From CAZLHO01 sp964559455 (GTDB lineage: Bacteria > Krumholzibacteriota > Krumholzibacteriia > LZORAL124-64-63): DNA of 12,634 nt. How positions within the stretch are numbered: position 1 is the first letter of the stretch; every line of letters starts with the position of its first letter. Positions 1-8,200 of this stretch are shown here, piece after piece. A program made the translations under genes and the position numbers. Location of the stretch: contig CAZLHO010000074.1 of NCBI GenBank assembly GCA_964559455.1, positions 1-12,634 on the forward strand, given 5' to 3'. The notes beneath the pieces were generated by a model, which was given only the letters and a program-made list of their open reading frames with translations, made no database searches and was not told the origin of the DNA.

Positions 1-380
1 ATAAATGCAGCCTGTGCGAGCGCTGCCTTCTAACCTGCCCCGTCCGGGCCATGGGCGGGCACGATTACGCCAGCTTCTGCAAGACGGACTCGCTGCGCGA
101 GAACAACACCTGCACGGTGCGGGTCTGCCGGTTTGACTGGGCCGGGGATTCCGGTATCTTCCTGGTCGAGGCCGACCGCTTCCTGCACCACATGGTCAGG
201 ACGATGGTGGGGACCCTCGTCGAGGTCGGCCGCGGCCGGCGCGGCGCCGACGACATCCCCGCGATCCTGGCCGCCCGCGACCGCGGGCGGGCCGGCGCCA
301 TGGCTCCGGCGCACGGCCTTTCCCTGGAAAAGGTGGGCTACCCCGAGCACCTGCTCGTTCCCGAAGAGGAGATTCCATGA
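1..380 (+). CDS. truA: tRNA pseudouridine synthase A, C-terminal part (5' truncated)
   Basis: This is the 3' end of a gene that begins before the window. TruA isomerises uridines 38-40 in the anticodon arm of tRNAs. What is visible matches the C-terminal half of the family: GGHDYASFCKT (the G-x-HDF-x-SF motif), then EADRFLHHMVRTMVGTLVEVGRG, and finally a GxMAPAHGLSLEKVGY tail. The catalytic Asp lies in the missing N-terminal part. The frame is open from the first full codon at base 3, but the roughly 16 residues before GGHDY are Cys-rich and do not resemble the usual LD...M...L.G lead-in, so a frameshift or a lineage-specific insertion is possible there. The ATG at base 51 lies inside the conserved domain and is not a true start. 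The stop overlaps the next gene's start (ATGA, 377-380), which suggests translational coupling. Family assignment is firm; the first codons are uncertain. Confidence 0.9.
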   Translation, partial: KCSLCERCLLTCPVRAMGGHDYASFCKTDSLRENNTCTVRVCRFDWAGDSGIFLVEADRFLHHMVRTMVGTLVEVGRGRRGADDIPAILAARDRGRAGAMAPAHGLSLEKVGYPEHLLVPEEEIP

Positions 381-1024
381 AATTCTTCATCGACACCGCG
401 AACCTGGACGAGATCCGCGACGCCATGGCCATGGGCGTGCTCGACGGCGTGACCACGAACCCCAGCCTGCTGGCGAAGGAGGGCCGCAAGGACACCGACG
501 CCCTGCTGCGCGAGATCTGCGAGATCGTGCAGGGACCGGTCAGCGGCGAGGTCACGGCCCTGGACGCCGACGGGATGATCGCCGAGGGCCGCCGCCTGGC
601 GGGCCTGAGCGAGCATATGGTCGTGAAGATCCCGACCACCCTGGACGGCCTGAAGGCGACCCGGGCCCTGGCCGACGACGGCATCCCGGTCAACGCCACG
701 CTCTGCTTCTCGCCCTCGCAGGCGCTGCTGGTGGCCAAGGCCGGCGCTGCCTACGTCTCGCCCTTCGTGGGCCGGCTGGACGACATCAGCCAGGACGGCA
801 TGCAGCTGATCGACGACATCGTCACGATCTACGGGAACTATGACTACCTGACCGAGGTATTGGTGGCCAGCGTGCGCCACCCCCAGCACGTCGTGCAGGC
901 CGCGCTGATGGGGGCCGACGTGGCGACCATCCCGCACAAGGTCATCCGCCAGCTCGTGAACCACCCGCTGACGGACAAGGGCCTGGACGGGTTCATGGCC
1001 GACTGGAAGAAGCTGCAGGGCTGA
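377..1024 (+). CDS. tal: Transaldolase, short (MipB/TalC-like) form
   Basis: Cytosolic enzyme of the non-oxidative pentose phosphate pathway, moving a dihydroxyacetone unit between sugar phosphates through a Schiff base. At 215 residues it has the length of the short single-domain transaldolase / fructose-6-phosphate aldolase family. The N-terminus MKFFIDTANLDEI and GVTTNPSLLAKEG are hallmarks, and the Schiff-base lysine is K84 in VVKIPTT. Two residues help separate the two activities: E58 (SGEVT) and F130 (YVSPFVGRLDD) sit where fructose-6-phosphate aldolase has Gln and Tyr. This favours true transaldolase, as in the Bacillus protein. SVRHPQHV and HPLTDKGLDGFMADW complete the family C-terminus. 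The start has GAGGAG at 366-371, five bases upstream, and overlaps the truA stop by four bases. A CGGCCG inverted repeat follows the stop. High confidence in family, fairly high in the transaldolase reading. Confidence 0.95.
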   Translation: MKFFIDTANLDEIRDAMAMGVLDGVTTNPSLLAKEGRKDTDALLREICEIVQGPVSGEVTALDADGMIAEGRRLAGLSEHMVVKIPTTLDGLKATRALADDGIPVNATLCFSPSQALLVAKAGAAYVSPFVGRLDDISQDGMQLIDDIVTIYGNYDYLTEVLVASVRHPQHVVQAALMGADVATIPHKVIRQLVNHPLTDKGLDGFMADWKKLQG

Positions 1025-1043
1025 CGGCCGCCGCGCGCGGCCG
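1025..1043 (+). terminator. GC-rich hairpin after tal
   Basis: CGGCCG at 1025-1030 pairs perfectly with CGGCCG at 1038-1043 around a seven-base loop, starting at the first base after the tal stop codon. No U-run follows, so it could be a weak or factor-dependent terminator, an mRNA 3'-end protecting hairpin, or chance in such GC-rich DNA. The next gene starts only 24 bases further on, and no promoter-like site is visible between them. Confidence 0.3.
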
Positions 1044-1052
1044 CGGCCGATC

Positions 1053-1059
1053 AAGGAGG
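1053..1059 (+). promoter_or_regulatory. Shine-Dalgarno AAGGAGG that decides the htrA start
   Basis: A near-perfect AAGGAGG lies eight bases before the GTG at 1068. An in-frame GTG at 1059 overlaps this site itself and so cannot be served by it. This sets the protease start at 1068. Confidence 0.8.
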
Positions 1060-1067
1060 TGCGAGGC

Positions 1068-2336
1068 GTGTCATTGCGCAGGGCTCCCGTCTGGACCGGC
1101 GTCGTCATCGGATTGCTCTTCGGCATGGTGCTGGTGGCCGGCTTCCTGCTCGTCCGCGACCGCACGGCGGCGCCGCCCGCGGCGGCCGTCGGGGCGGAGG
1201 CCGCGTCCGCGGCGGTCGAAACCCCCGCCGCCGACGACACCGTGGCGACCGTCGTTCCGGCCGGGGATCCGATTCCCGCCGACGACGGCGCGTCCATCGA
1301 CGCCGGCCGGCGCAACGCCATCGTCCGCGCCACCGAGCGGGTGGCGCCGGCCGTGGTCAGCATCAACGTCGTCCAGCACCGCACCGTCACCCGCAGCATC
1401 GCGCCCCGCGGCTTCGAGTTCTGGGAGCGCTTCTATCCCGGGCTCTTCCCGCGCCGCGAGTTCCAGCAGGACCTGCAGAGCCTGGGCTCGGGCGTCATCG
1501 TCGGCGACGAGGGATACGTGATCACCAACGCCCACGTCGTGGACGGCGGCGACGAGGTCATCGTCACCCTGAACGACGGCCGCCAGCTCGATGCCGAGGT
1601 GCTCGAGGCGATCGGCAACTGGGATCTGGCCCTGCTGCGCATCCAGGGCGAGGACCTGCCCGTGGCGCCCATGGCGGAACCGGGCCAGGAGCTCTACATC
1701 GGCGAGTGGGCCATCGCCATCGGCTCGCCCTTCGGCTACCTGCTGGCCGACACGCAGCCCACGGTCACCGTCGGCGTGATCAGCGCCGTCAACCGCGACA
1801 TCAAGCAGTCCGGCGGTGATCGCGAGTATCTGGGCATGATCCAGACCGACGCCGCGATCAACCCCGGCAACAGCGGCGGCCCGCTGCTGAACGGCCGCGG
1901 CGAGGTCATCGGCATCAACACCTTCATCTTCACCGAGAGCGGCGGCAGCATCGGCCTGGGCTTCGCCGTGCCCATCGAGCGGGCGCAGTGGATGATCCGC
2001 GAGGTCCGCCAGTACGGCTACTTCCGTCGCGGCTACTCGGGCCTGACGCTGCAGATGCTCACGCCGCCCCTGATGAACGCGCTGGGCCTGGAGGGAGAGC
2101 CCCGGGGCTTCGTCGTGCGCGAGGTGCAGGAGGATTCCCCGGCCTGGAAGGCCGGCCTGCGCGTCTACGACGTGATCCGCAGCATCGGCGGGGTCGAACT
2201 GCGCGACAAGGCCACGCTGGACCGCCTGGTCTACGAGGCGACCGTCGGCTCGCGGCTGGAGTTCGAGGCCGAGCGCGAAGGCGAACGCATCACCGGCGCG
2301 ATCACCCTCGAAGAGGCGCCGCGGACGCCGCGCTGA
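1068..2336 (+). CDS. HtrA/DegP-family serine protease, membrane-anchored, one PDZ domain
   Basis: Envelope quality-control protease of the trypsin-like S1C family. The 422-residue product begins with a few basic residues and one hydrophobic segment (about residues 9-29, WTGVVIGLLFGMVLVAGFLL), read as a signal anchor that places the rest outside the cytoplasmic membrane. An Ala/Pro/Asp-rich linker (about 33-78) follows. The protease domain (about 82-310) has the complete triad: H156 in TNAHVVDGG, D186 in NWDLALLRI and S269 in NPGNSGGPL. One PDZ domain covers about 325-412, with GFVVREVQEDSPAWKAGL as its carboxylate-binding part. One PDZ and a TM anchor give the DegS-like layout, rather than the two PDZ domains of DegP. 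The GTG start at 1068 is chosen over the GTG at 1059 because of AAGGAGG at 1053-1059. It lies 43 bases after tal and could share its transcript. Substrates cannot be told from sequence. Confidence 0.93.
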   Translation: MSLRRAPVWTGVVIGLLFGMVLVAGFLLVRDRTAAPPAAAVGAEAASAAVETPAADDTVATVVPAGDPIPADDGASIDAGRRNAIVRATERVAPAVVSINVVQHRTVTRSIAPRGFEFWERFYPGLFPRREFQQDLQSLGSGVIVGDEGYVITNAHVVDGGDEVIVTLNDGRQLDAEVLEAIGNWDLALLRIQGEDLPVAPMAEPGQELYIGEWAIAIGSPFGYLLADTQPTVTVGVISAVNRDIKQSGGDREYLGMIQTDAAINPGNSGGPLLNGRGEVIGINTFIFTESGGSIGLGFAVPIERAQWMIREVRQYGYFRRGYSGLTLQMLTPPLMNALGLEGEPRGFVVREVQEDSPAWKAGLRVYDVIRSIGGVELRDKATLDRLVYEATVGSRLEFEAEREGERITGAITLEEAPRTPR

Positions 2337-2364
2337 CCCCACCCACGATCGGTACCCGCCCTTC

Positions 2365-2392
2365 GCCCGGCCGGCGCTCTTGCCAGCCGGGC
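2365..2392 (+). terminator. Possible terminator hairpin after the HtrA gene
   Basis: GCCCGGC (2365-2371) pairs with GCCGGGC (2386-2392); the stem continues inward past one mismatch as GGC/GCC to a short CTCT-containing loop. No U-run follows. The hairpin also covers the putative -35 box of the next promoter (2380-2385), so the two readings compete or overlap. Confidence 0.35.
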
Positions 2393-2410
2393 CCTCGACC
2401 TGCTAAGGTC
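2380..2410 (+). promoter_or_regulatory. Putative promoter of the HMG-CoA synthase operon
   Basis: TTGCCA at 2380-2385 matches the sigma-70 -35 consensus at five of six positions. After 18 bases comes an extended -10 site, TGCTAAGGTC (2401-2410). It lies 44 bases before the start at 2455. The -10 hexamer TAAGGT keeps the key T, A and final T only. The same (T/C)GnTAnnnTC pattern recurs before four other gene starts or gaps in the window, which raises confidence. Confidence 0.5.
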
Positions 2411-2443
2411 CGACCGAATTCTCACCATCCCACTCCAAATACT

Positions 2444-2448
2444 GGGAG
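2444..2448 (+). promoter_or_regulatory. Shine-Dalgarno GGGAG that decides the HMG-CoA synthase start
   Basis: GGGAG lies six bases before the ATG at 2455 but touches the other in-frame ATG at 2449. The downstream start also gives the N-terminus expected of the family (MHGIVGWGSYVP). Confidence 0.65.
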
Positions 2449-2454
2449 ATGACC

Positions 2455-3504
2455 ATGCACGGTATTGTCGGCTGGGGTTCCTACGTTCCCCGCTTCCGGA
2501 TCAAGACCGAGGACATCGCCGGGCAGTGGGGGGCGGACGCCGCCGCCTTCAAGCGGGGCCTGCTGCTCGAGGAGAAGACCGTCCCCGGACCCGACGAGGA
2601 CGCCATCACCATCTCGGTGGCCGCCGCGAGGTATGCGCTGGCCCGCGCCGGCATCGATCCGCAGGAGATCGGCTGCTGCTACCTGGGCTCCGAGAGCCAC
2701 CCCTACGCCGTCAAGCCCTCGGGCACGGTGATCATCGACGCCCTGGGCATCGGGCCGGACTGCCACGTGGCGGACTTCGAGTTCGCCTGCAAGGCCGGCA
2801 CCGAGGCGATGTACGTGGCCTACTCCCACGTCAAGGCCGGCGAGATGCGCTATGCCCTGGGCATCGGCGCCGACACCAGCCAGGGCGCCCCCGGCGACGC
2901 CCTGGAGTACACGGCCTCCGCCGGCGGCACGGCCTACATCATGGGGTCGGAAAACGTCGCCGCGGCCATCCGGCACACCTATTCGTTCACCTCGGACACG
3001 CCCGACTTCTGGCGCCGCGAGGGGGAGTTCTATCCCCGGCACGCCGGCCGCTTCACGGGCGATCCCGCCTACTTCCACCACGTGCTGGGCGCCACGCGCG
3101 GCATCCTGGAGCGCAGCGGCATGAAGCCCGAGGACTTCCGCTACGCCGTCTTCCACATGCCCAACGGCAAGTTCCCGCTGCGGGCCGGCAAGATGCTGGG
3201 CTTCACGAAGGAGCAGATGGAGCAGGGTTGGGTCGTCAACCTGATGGGCAACACCTACAGCGGCTCGTCGCCGACCGGCCTGGCGGCGTGCCTCGACGTG
3301 GCGAAGCCGGGCGACCGCATCCTGATCACCTCGTTCGGCAGCGGCGCCGGCTCGGACAGCTTCGTGATCGAATGCACCGACCGCCTGGCCGAGATCCAGG
3401 GCCGGGCCCCGGCGACCCGCGACCAGCTGGCCGACCGGCGCATCTACCTGGACTACGGCAAATATGTGGCCTACCGCGGCAAGATCCGCATGAACCAGCT
3501 CTAG
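2455..3504 (+). CDS. Hydroxymethylglutaryl-CoA synthase, archaeal type
   Basis: Thiolase-superfamily enzyme expected to condense acetyl-CoA with acetoacetyl-CoA to HMG-CoA, the first committed step toward mevalonate and isoprenoids. The 349-residue length and sequence follow the archaeal HMGCS group (about 345-350 residues), not the longer eukaryotic/Gram-positive MvaS. The N-terminus is GIVGWGSYVPRFRIKTEDIA. The acid/base Glu is E80 in LGSESHPYAVKP, the nucleophile is C112 in DFEFACKAGTEA, and the catalytic His is H234 in VFHMPNGKFP; GNTYSGSSPTGL near 265-276 is the usual CoA-site loop. All expected catalytic residues are present, so the enzyme looks active. The ATG at 2455 is preferred to 2449 on ribosome-binding site and family N-terminus. 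A thiolase gene follows after 13 bases and a DUF35 gene after that, the archaeal complex order. Alternative: the KASIII-like subunit of a PhlACB-type acyltransferase, less likely because the synthase residues are intact. Confidence 0.88.
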   Translation: MHGIVGWGSYVPRFRIKTEDIAGQWGADAAAFKRGLLLEEKTVPGPDEDAITISVAAARYALARAGIDPQEIGCCYLGSESHPYAVKPSGTVIIDALGIGPDCHVADFEFACKAGTEAMYVAYSHVKAGEMRYALGIGADTSQGAPGDALEYTASAGGTAYIMGSENVAAAIRHTYSFTSDTPDFWRREGEFYPRHAGRFTGDPAYFHHVLGATRGILERSGMKPEDFRYAVFHMPNGKFPLRAGKMLGFTKEQMEQGWVVNLMGNTYSGSSPTGLAACLDVAKPGDRILITSFGSGAGSDSFVIECTDRLAEIQGRAPATRDQLADRRIYLDYGKYVAYRGKIRMNQL

Positions 3505-3517
3505 GAAGGGGGGAGAC

Positions 3518-4675
3518 ATGAGAGACGTAGCCGTCATCGGCGTCGGCATGACGAAGTTCGGCGAACTCTGGCGATCCCCGCTGCGGGATCTCTACGCGGA
3601 GGCCGTCGCGGACTGCCTCGCGGACGCGGGCGTCGGGCGCGACCGGATCCAGTCGTCGTACATCGGGTGCATGTCGTCCGGGCTCTTCAACGGCCAGGAG
3701 CACCTGGCCTCGATCCTGACCGACTACGCCGGGCTGGGCTCGATCGCGGCCACCCGCGTCGAGTCGGCCTGCGCCTCGGGCGGAGCCGCCTTCCGGGCGG
3801 CGTGGCTCGAGGTGGCCAGCGGCGCCAGCGATTTCGTGCTGGCCGGCGGGGTCGAGAAGATGAACGACGGGGCCGACGCCACCTACTGCCTGGCCACGGC
3901 CGCCGACCAGGAATACGAGGTCTACCACGGGGTGACCTTCCCGGGCCTCTACGCCATGATCGCCCGGGCGCACATGGAGAAGTACGGGACCACGCGCGAG
4001 CAGATGGCCCACGTGGCGGTCAAGAACCACCGCCACGGGGCGAAGAACCCCCGCGCGCAGTTCCCGACCGAGATCACGCTCGAGACCGTGCTCGGGGCGG
4101 TGATGGTCGCCTCGCCGCTGGGGCTCTTCGACTGCTCGCCGGTCAGCGACGGGGCCGCGGCGGTGCTGCTGGCCCCGGTCGAGGTCGCCAAGGAGCTGGG
4201 CAAGCCGGCGGTCACGATCCGCGGCAGCGGCCACGCCACCGGCCCGATCGCCCTGCACGACCGCGCCGACCTCTCCGCGCTGCCCGCGGTGGCCGAGGCC
4301 GGCGCCCGGGCCTTCGCCCAGGCCGGCCTGAAGCCCGCCGACATCGACGTCTGCGAGCTGCACGACTGCTTCACCATCGCCGAGCTGGTCTGCCTGGAGG
4401 AGCTGGGCTTCTTCGCGCCGGGGGAGGCCGCCGCGGCGACCGTCGACGGCGCCACGAGCCTGGGCGGCAGGATCCCGGTCAACACCTCCGGCGGCCTGAA
4501 GAGCAAGGGCCACCCGGTGGGTGCCACGGGCATCGCCCAGATCGTCGAGATCTACGAGCAGCTGGCCGGACGGGCCGGCGAACGCCAGGTGGCGGACGCG
4601 AGGCTGGGCCTGGCCCAGAACATGGGCGGCAGCGGCGGCAGCTGCACCGTGCACATCCTGGAGGTGAGCCGATGA
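3518..4675 (+). CDS. Thiolase, archaeal acetoacetyl-CoA thiolase type
   Basis: Thiolase-fold protein of 385 residues, expected to condense two acetyl-CoA to acetoacetyl-CoA and pass it to the neighbouring HMG-CoA synthase. The N-terminus RDVAVIGVGMTKFGELW and the nucleophile C85 in RVESACASGGAAF are those of the archaeal/SCP-x-like thiolase branch. The second active-site region shows H282 in CELHDCFTIAEL, and the third H332 in KSKGHPVGATG; C376 lies in the GGSGGSCTVHIL tail. This branch differs from the biosynthetic PhaA/AtoB type, which ends in CIGGGQG. A purine-rich GGAAGGGGGGAG stretch sits just before the ATG. The gene begins 13 bases after the synthase stop and overlaps the DUF35 start by ATGA (4672-4675), so the three are almost surely one operon. 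In archaea this thiolase is unfavourable alone and is pulled forward by channelling to the synthase; the same is inferred here. Specificity for longer or branched acyl-CoA cannot be excluded. Confidence 0.88.
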   Translation: MRDVAVIGVGMTKFGELWRSPLRDLYAEAVADCLADAGVGRDRIQSSYIGCMSSGLFNGQEHLASILTDYAGLGSIAATRVESACASGGAAFRAAWLEVASGASDFVLAGGVEKMNDGADATYCLATAADQEYEVYHGVTFPGLYAMIARAHMEKYGTTREQMAHVAVKNHRHGAKNPRAQFPTEITLETVLGAVMVASPLGLFDCSPVSDGAAAVLLAPVEVAKELGKPAVTIRGSGHATGPIALHDRADLSALPAVAEAGARAFAQAGLKPADIDVCELHDCFTIAELVCLEELGFFAPGEAAAATVDGATSLGGRIPVNTSGGLKSKGHPVGATGIAQIVEIYEQLAGRAGERQVADARLGLAQNMGGSGGSCTVHILEVSR

Positions 4676-5061
4676 TCAGCCCGCGCTATCACCGAGAGAT
4701 TCCCCAGCGCTACCGCCTGGAGGCGGCGAAGTGCGCGGGCTGCGGCAAGATCCACTTCCCGCCCCGGGCGGTCTGCGCGGACTGCGGCGGACGGGAGTTC
4801 ACGGTCGAGGTCCTGCCGAGCCGCGGCAAGGTGCTGACCTACACCGTGGTCGAGATCCCGCCGGCCGAGTTCGAGGACCAGAAGCCCTACGTCAACGCCA
4901 TCGTCGAGCTGACCAACGGGGTGCGCCTGACCTGCATGGTCGCCGAGGCGCCGCCCGACGAGGTGCGCGTGGGCACCGAGGTCGAGATGATCTTCCGGCG
5001 CCTGCGCGCCGGCCGCGAGTGGGAGGTCCTGCAATACGGCTACAAGGCCCGGGTGCTCTGA
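4672..5061 (+). CDS. DUF35 zinc-ribbon/OB-fold protein, thiolase-HMGCS bridging subunit
   Basis: Small protein of 129 residues. The N-terminal zinc ribbon has two CxxC pairs, C21/C24 (KCAGCGK) and C35/C38 (CADCGG), on the rubredoxin-like pattern. An OB-fold follows from about residue 45 to 125 (GKVLTYTVVEIPP ... NGVRLTCMVAEAPPDEVRVGTEVEMIFRRL). This is the DUF35/DUF35_N family. In the archaeal acetoacetyl-CoA thiolase/HMG-CoA synthase complex, the DUF35 protein holds both enzymes together and forms part of a shared CoA-binding site; PhlB does a comparable job in PhlACB. It has no enzymatic residues of its own. The ATG overlaps the thiolase stop by four bases, which suits fixed stoichiometry by translational coupling. 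A long open frame extends upstream, but that part lies inside the thiolase gene and reads as Arg/Gly/Pro-rich noise, so the start at 4672 is firm. Confidence 0.92.
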   Translation: MISPRYHREIPQRYRLEAAKCAGCGKIHFPPRAVCADCGGREFTVEVLPSRGKVLTYTVVEIPPAEFEDQKPYVNAIVELTNGVRLTCMVAEAPPDEVRVGTEVEMIFRRLRAGREWEVLQYGYKARVL

Positions 5062-5094
5062 GCCCGGGTCGATCCCCAGTCGTTCAGGAAGCGC

Positions 5095-5122
5095 GGCGCG
5101 CCGTCCCCCGGGGCGGCGCGCC
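5095..5122 (+). terminator. GGCGCGCC inverted repeat, candidate terminator of the thiolase/HMGCS operon
   Basis: GGCGCGCCG at 5095-5103 pairs perfectly with CGGCGCGCC at 5114-5122 (nine base pairs), with a TCCCCCGGGG loop that can pair further. It lies 34 bases after the DUF35 stop. No U-run follows, so intrinsic termination is uncertain, but the position between an operon end and a promoter fits a transcription boundary. Confidence 0.45.
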
Positions 5123-5158
5123 CTCGCGCGCCCGCCCTGGTCCCGTCCCGGCCGGATA

Positions 5159-5168
5159 TGATATAATC
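5159..5168 (+). promoter_or_regulatory. Extended -10 promoter element before the propeller protein
   Basis: TGATATAATC holds an exact TATAAT (5162-5167) with an upstream TG, in an AT-rich island within GC-rich DNA. No convincing -35 box is seen at 16-18 bases upstream. It lies 68 bases before the ATG at 5237. This is the clearest promoter-like site in the window. Confidence 0.65.
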
Positions 5169-5236
5169 TTATCACTATTTCGACTCCTTCATCTCCTGTC
5201 GGCCGGAGCGTCCCGCCGCCGCCATCGAGGAATGCC

Positions 5237-8200
5237 ATGCACACGTCCATTGCCCGGTTCCTCCTGCTGCTCGTCCTGATCGCTCCCGCGGCGCTCTTCC
5301 CGGCGCCTCCCGCTTCCGCGTCCCCCAACGCCATCGTCGAGACCTTCGAGACGGACGCGATGAAGGACGGATCCGTCACGACGGCCGCCTGGGCCCGGCC
5401 CCCGGGCACGCTCGCCCTCGCGGCCTTCGAATACTCCGAGCTGGGGAACTGGGACACCTTCATCGCGGCGAAGAGCGTCGCCGTCTCGGGCGACGTCGCC
5501 TATCTGGCCACCGGCACGGGCGGGCTGCAGATCCTGGACATCTCGGATCCCACCGACATCCGGATCATCCGGGTGGTGGGAAACCTCAGGACGAACGACG
5601 TGTCCGTCCGGGGAGACATCGTCTTCACGGCGGACGAGACCTACGGCCTGGTCGTCATAGACGTCGGCGACCCGTCGTCGCCCAGGGTGCTGCGCATGTT
5701 CACCATGCCCGGCGCCCCGAGCGACATCTGCGTCGACGGCGACGTGGCCTACGTCGTGGACTATCTCACCGGCCTGCACACCGTCGACGTCAGCAATCCC
5801 GAAGAACCCGTCCTGCTGGGGCAATACCCGCTGACCCGCCGGGCCGCCCAGGTGGCCGTCTCGGGCAACCTGGCCGTCCTGGCGGCGACGCGCGCCGGGC
5901 TGCTCTGCCTGGACGTCGAGGACCCCGCGAACCCGCTGCTGGTGGGCAGGCTCGAATTCACGGGTTTGCCCGTCGCGGTGACGATCGACGGGGACCGCGC
6001 CTACGTGACCGACGAGACCGGACTGCAGCTCGTCGACATCGCCGACCCGTCGGCGCCCGCGATGCTCGGACGCTACGACACCGGGTCCCCCGCCCTCAGC
6101 GTGGCGGTCGCGGGGGACCTGGCCCTGGTGGGGGACGCCTCGGGCACGATCCACCTGGTGGACGTCGACGCGCCCCTCTCGCCGACGCTCGTGCGCCGGA
6201 TCGAATCGCGGGACAGCGTCGCGGGGATCACGATCGTCGGCGACGAGGTCTATGCCGCGGTCGCCGACGAGGGCATGGTCGCGATCGACTTCCAGGTGCC
6301 GGCCTATCCCGAGATCCTGGGAAGCTCGCCGCAGTCGATGATGGATCTCATGGACGTGGCGCTCGACGGGGACGTGGCCTACGCGGTCGGCGCCCGCGGG
6401 CTATTCTCCCTGGACATCGACGACCGGTCGGCTCCGAGGGTGCTCGACAGCCTACCCTTCGGATCGAGCACGAGCGTAGCCGTCGCCGGGGATGATCTCT
6501 ACCTGGCCATGTCGACCGGGTGGCTCCGCAGCCTCGATGTTTCCGATCCCTCGGACATCCGCATCGTCTCCCAGCTGGTGCTGGATGCCTTGCTCACCGA
6601 CCTCGCTGTGGCCGGGAACCGGCTCTACGTGGCCGGCGGCGGGGCCGGCCTGTTCGTGGTCGATGCCACCCATCCCGCTGACCTCCGATTGCTGGGCCGC
6701 TCCACGGCGGTGCATTTCGCCGAGGCGGTCGCCGTCCGCGACGACATCGTCTTCGTTTCCGACAAGTATATGGGCGTGGCCGCCGTGGACATGAGCGACC
6801 CGACGGCGCCGGCGCTGCTCGGGACCTGCCCCGTCTCGCAGAACGTCTACGGTCTAGGGGTTTTCGGCCCCTACGTCTTCGTCGCCGCCGGCGACGGCGG
6901 CCTGCTGGTCGTGGACGCCGCGGATCCGGCGGCGATGACGGTCGTCGCGACCATGGGCACGCCCGGACCGGCGCTGGGGGTCGAGATCGACGGCGACATG
7001 CTCTACCTTGGCTGCGCCTACTGGGGCCTGATCATCGTCGACATCGGCGATCCGAGGAACCCGCAGTACCTCCATCGCTGCGACACGCCCGGCAAGGCGT
7101 GGGGCCTGGCCGTCCGCGACGACGTCGCCATGGTGGCCGACGGCGAGGCCGGCCTCCAGGTGGTCCGCATCGTCCAGCGGGAGCGCACCAGGGACCGCAA
7201 CGTCGCCGGATCCCTGGTCTACGCGATCCCGGAAGCGCGGGTCATGAAGGTGAGGTTGAATACGGTCCAGACGCCGTCCGTGGACTGGGAGGTCGCCGCC
7301 GCCGGCCACGATTTCGCGCCGGTCGCGCCCGGGGACGGCTGGGCCGACGTGAACGAATTCACCGACGGCCTGCAGTGGAGGGCCCGACTCGAGGTTGTCG
7401 CCCCGGATGCGATGCCCGATGTCTCGGAACTCCGCATCGAGTGGCTGCCCGAGGCCGCGGCGATCGATTCGGTCGTGGACGTTCCCGGCGATCAGGGGGG
7501 CTGGGTGCGCGTCTTCTTCACCCGGTCGGGCCGCGATTTCCCCGACGAGGCCGAGGCCCCGGTCGTCTCCTACAGCCTCTATCGCCGCGTCGACGCCTGG
7601 CCGCGGGAGGACGAGCCCGCGCCGCCGAAGGGGACCCAGCCTCCGGGCGTGTGGGAACTGGTCGGCACGCAGCTGCCCCGGCAATGCGACAGCTACGTCT
7701 TCCTGGCCCCGACCCTGGCGGATTTCTCGGCCCTGGCGAGGCCCGCCGTCTTCCATGTGCTCGCCCACACGGCCTCGCCCGCGGTCTGGTACGCGAGCCC
7801 GCCCGACAGCGGGTGGTCCCTCGACAACGTAGCGCCCCACGTGCCGCTCGCCTGCCGCGTCGACTATTCCGCCGACCGGGCCCTGCTGACCTGGGAGCCG
7901 GCTCCCGATCCGGATCTCTACGGTTTCCGGATCTACCGCGGCGACACCGCGGACTTCGTCGCCGACGCGGGGAGCCTGCTGGGCGAGACGACCGCCACGC
8001 TCTGGATCGACCTGGAGGGGGGGCGGGAGCGGTTCTACCACTACAAGGTCTCGGCGGTCGACGCGGCCGGCAACGAGAGCGAGGCCGTCCGGCCCGAGGC
8101 CCTGACCGACGTTCCCGCCGGCGGAACGGCGGCCTGCGCGCTGCACGCGGGCGTCCCGAACCCGTTCAACCCCGCGACGACGCTGGCCTTCACCCTGCCG

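Noticed and set aside
377..1024. Fructose-6-phosphate aldolase instead of transaldolase
   Set aside because: E58 and F130 occupy the positions that are Gln and Tyr in the aldolase, and the overall sequence follows the Bacillus-type transaldolase.
1059..1067. GTG at 1059 as start of the HtrA-type gene
   Set aside because: It overlaps the AAGGAGG ribosome-binding site, which is correctly spaced for the GTG at 1068.
3667..4671. Apparent 5' extension of the DUF35 frame through the thiolase gene
   Set aside because: The translation is low-complexity Arg/Gly/Pro-rich while the thiolase frame shows full family motifs; the true DUF35 start is the overlapping ATG at 4672.
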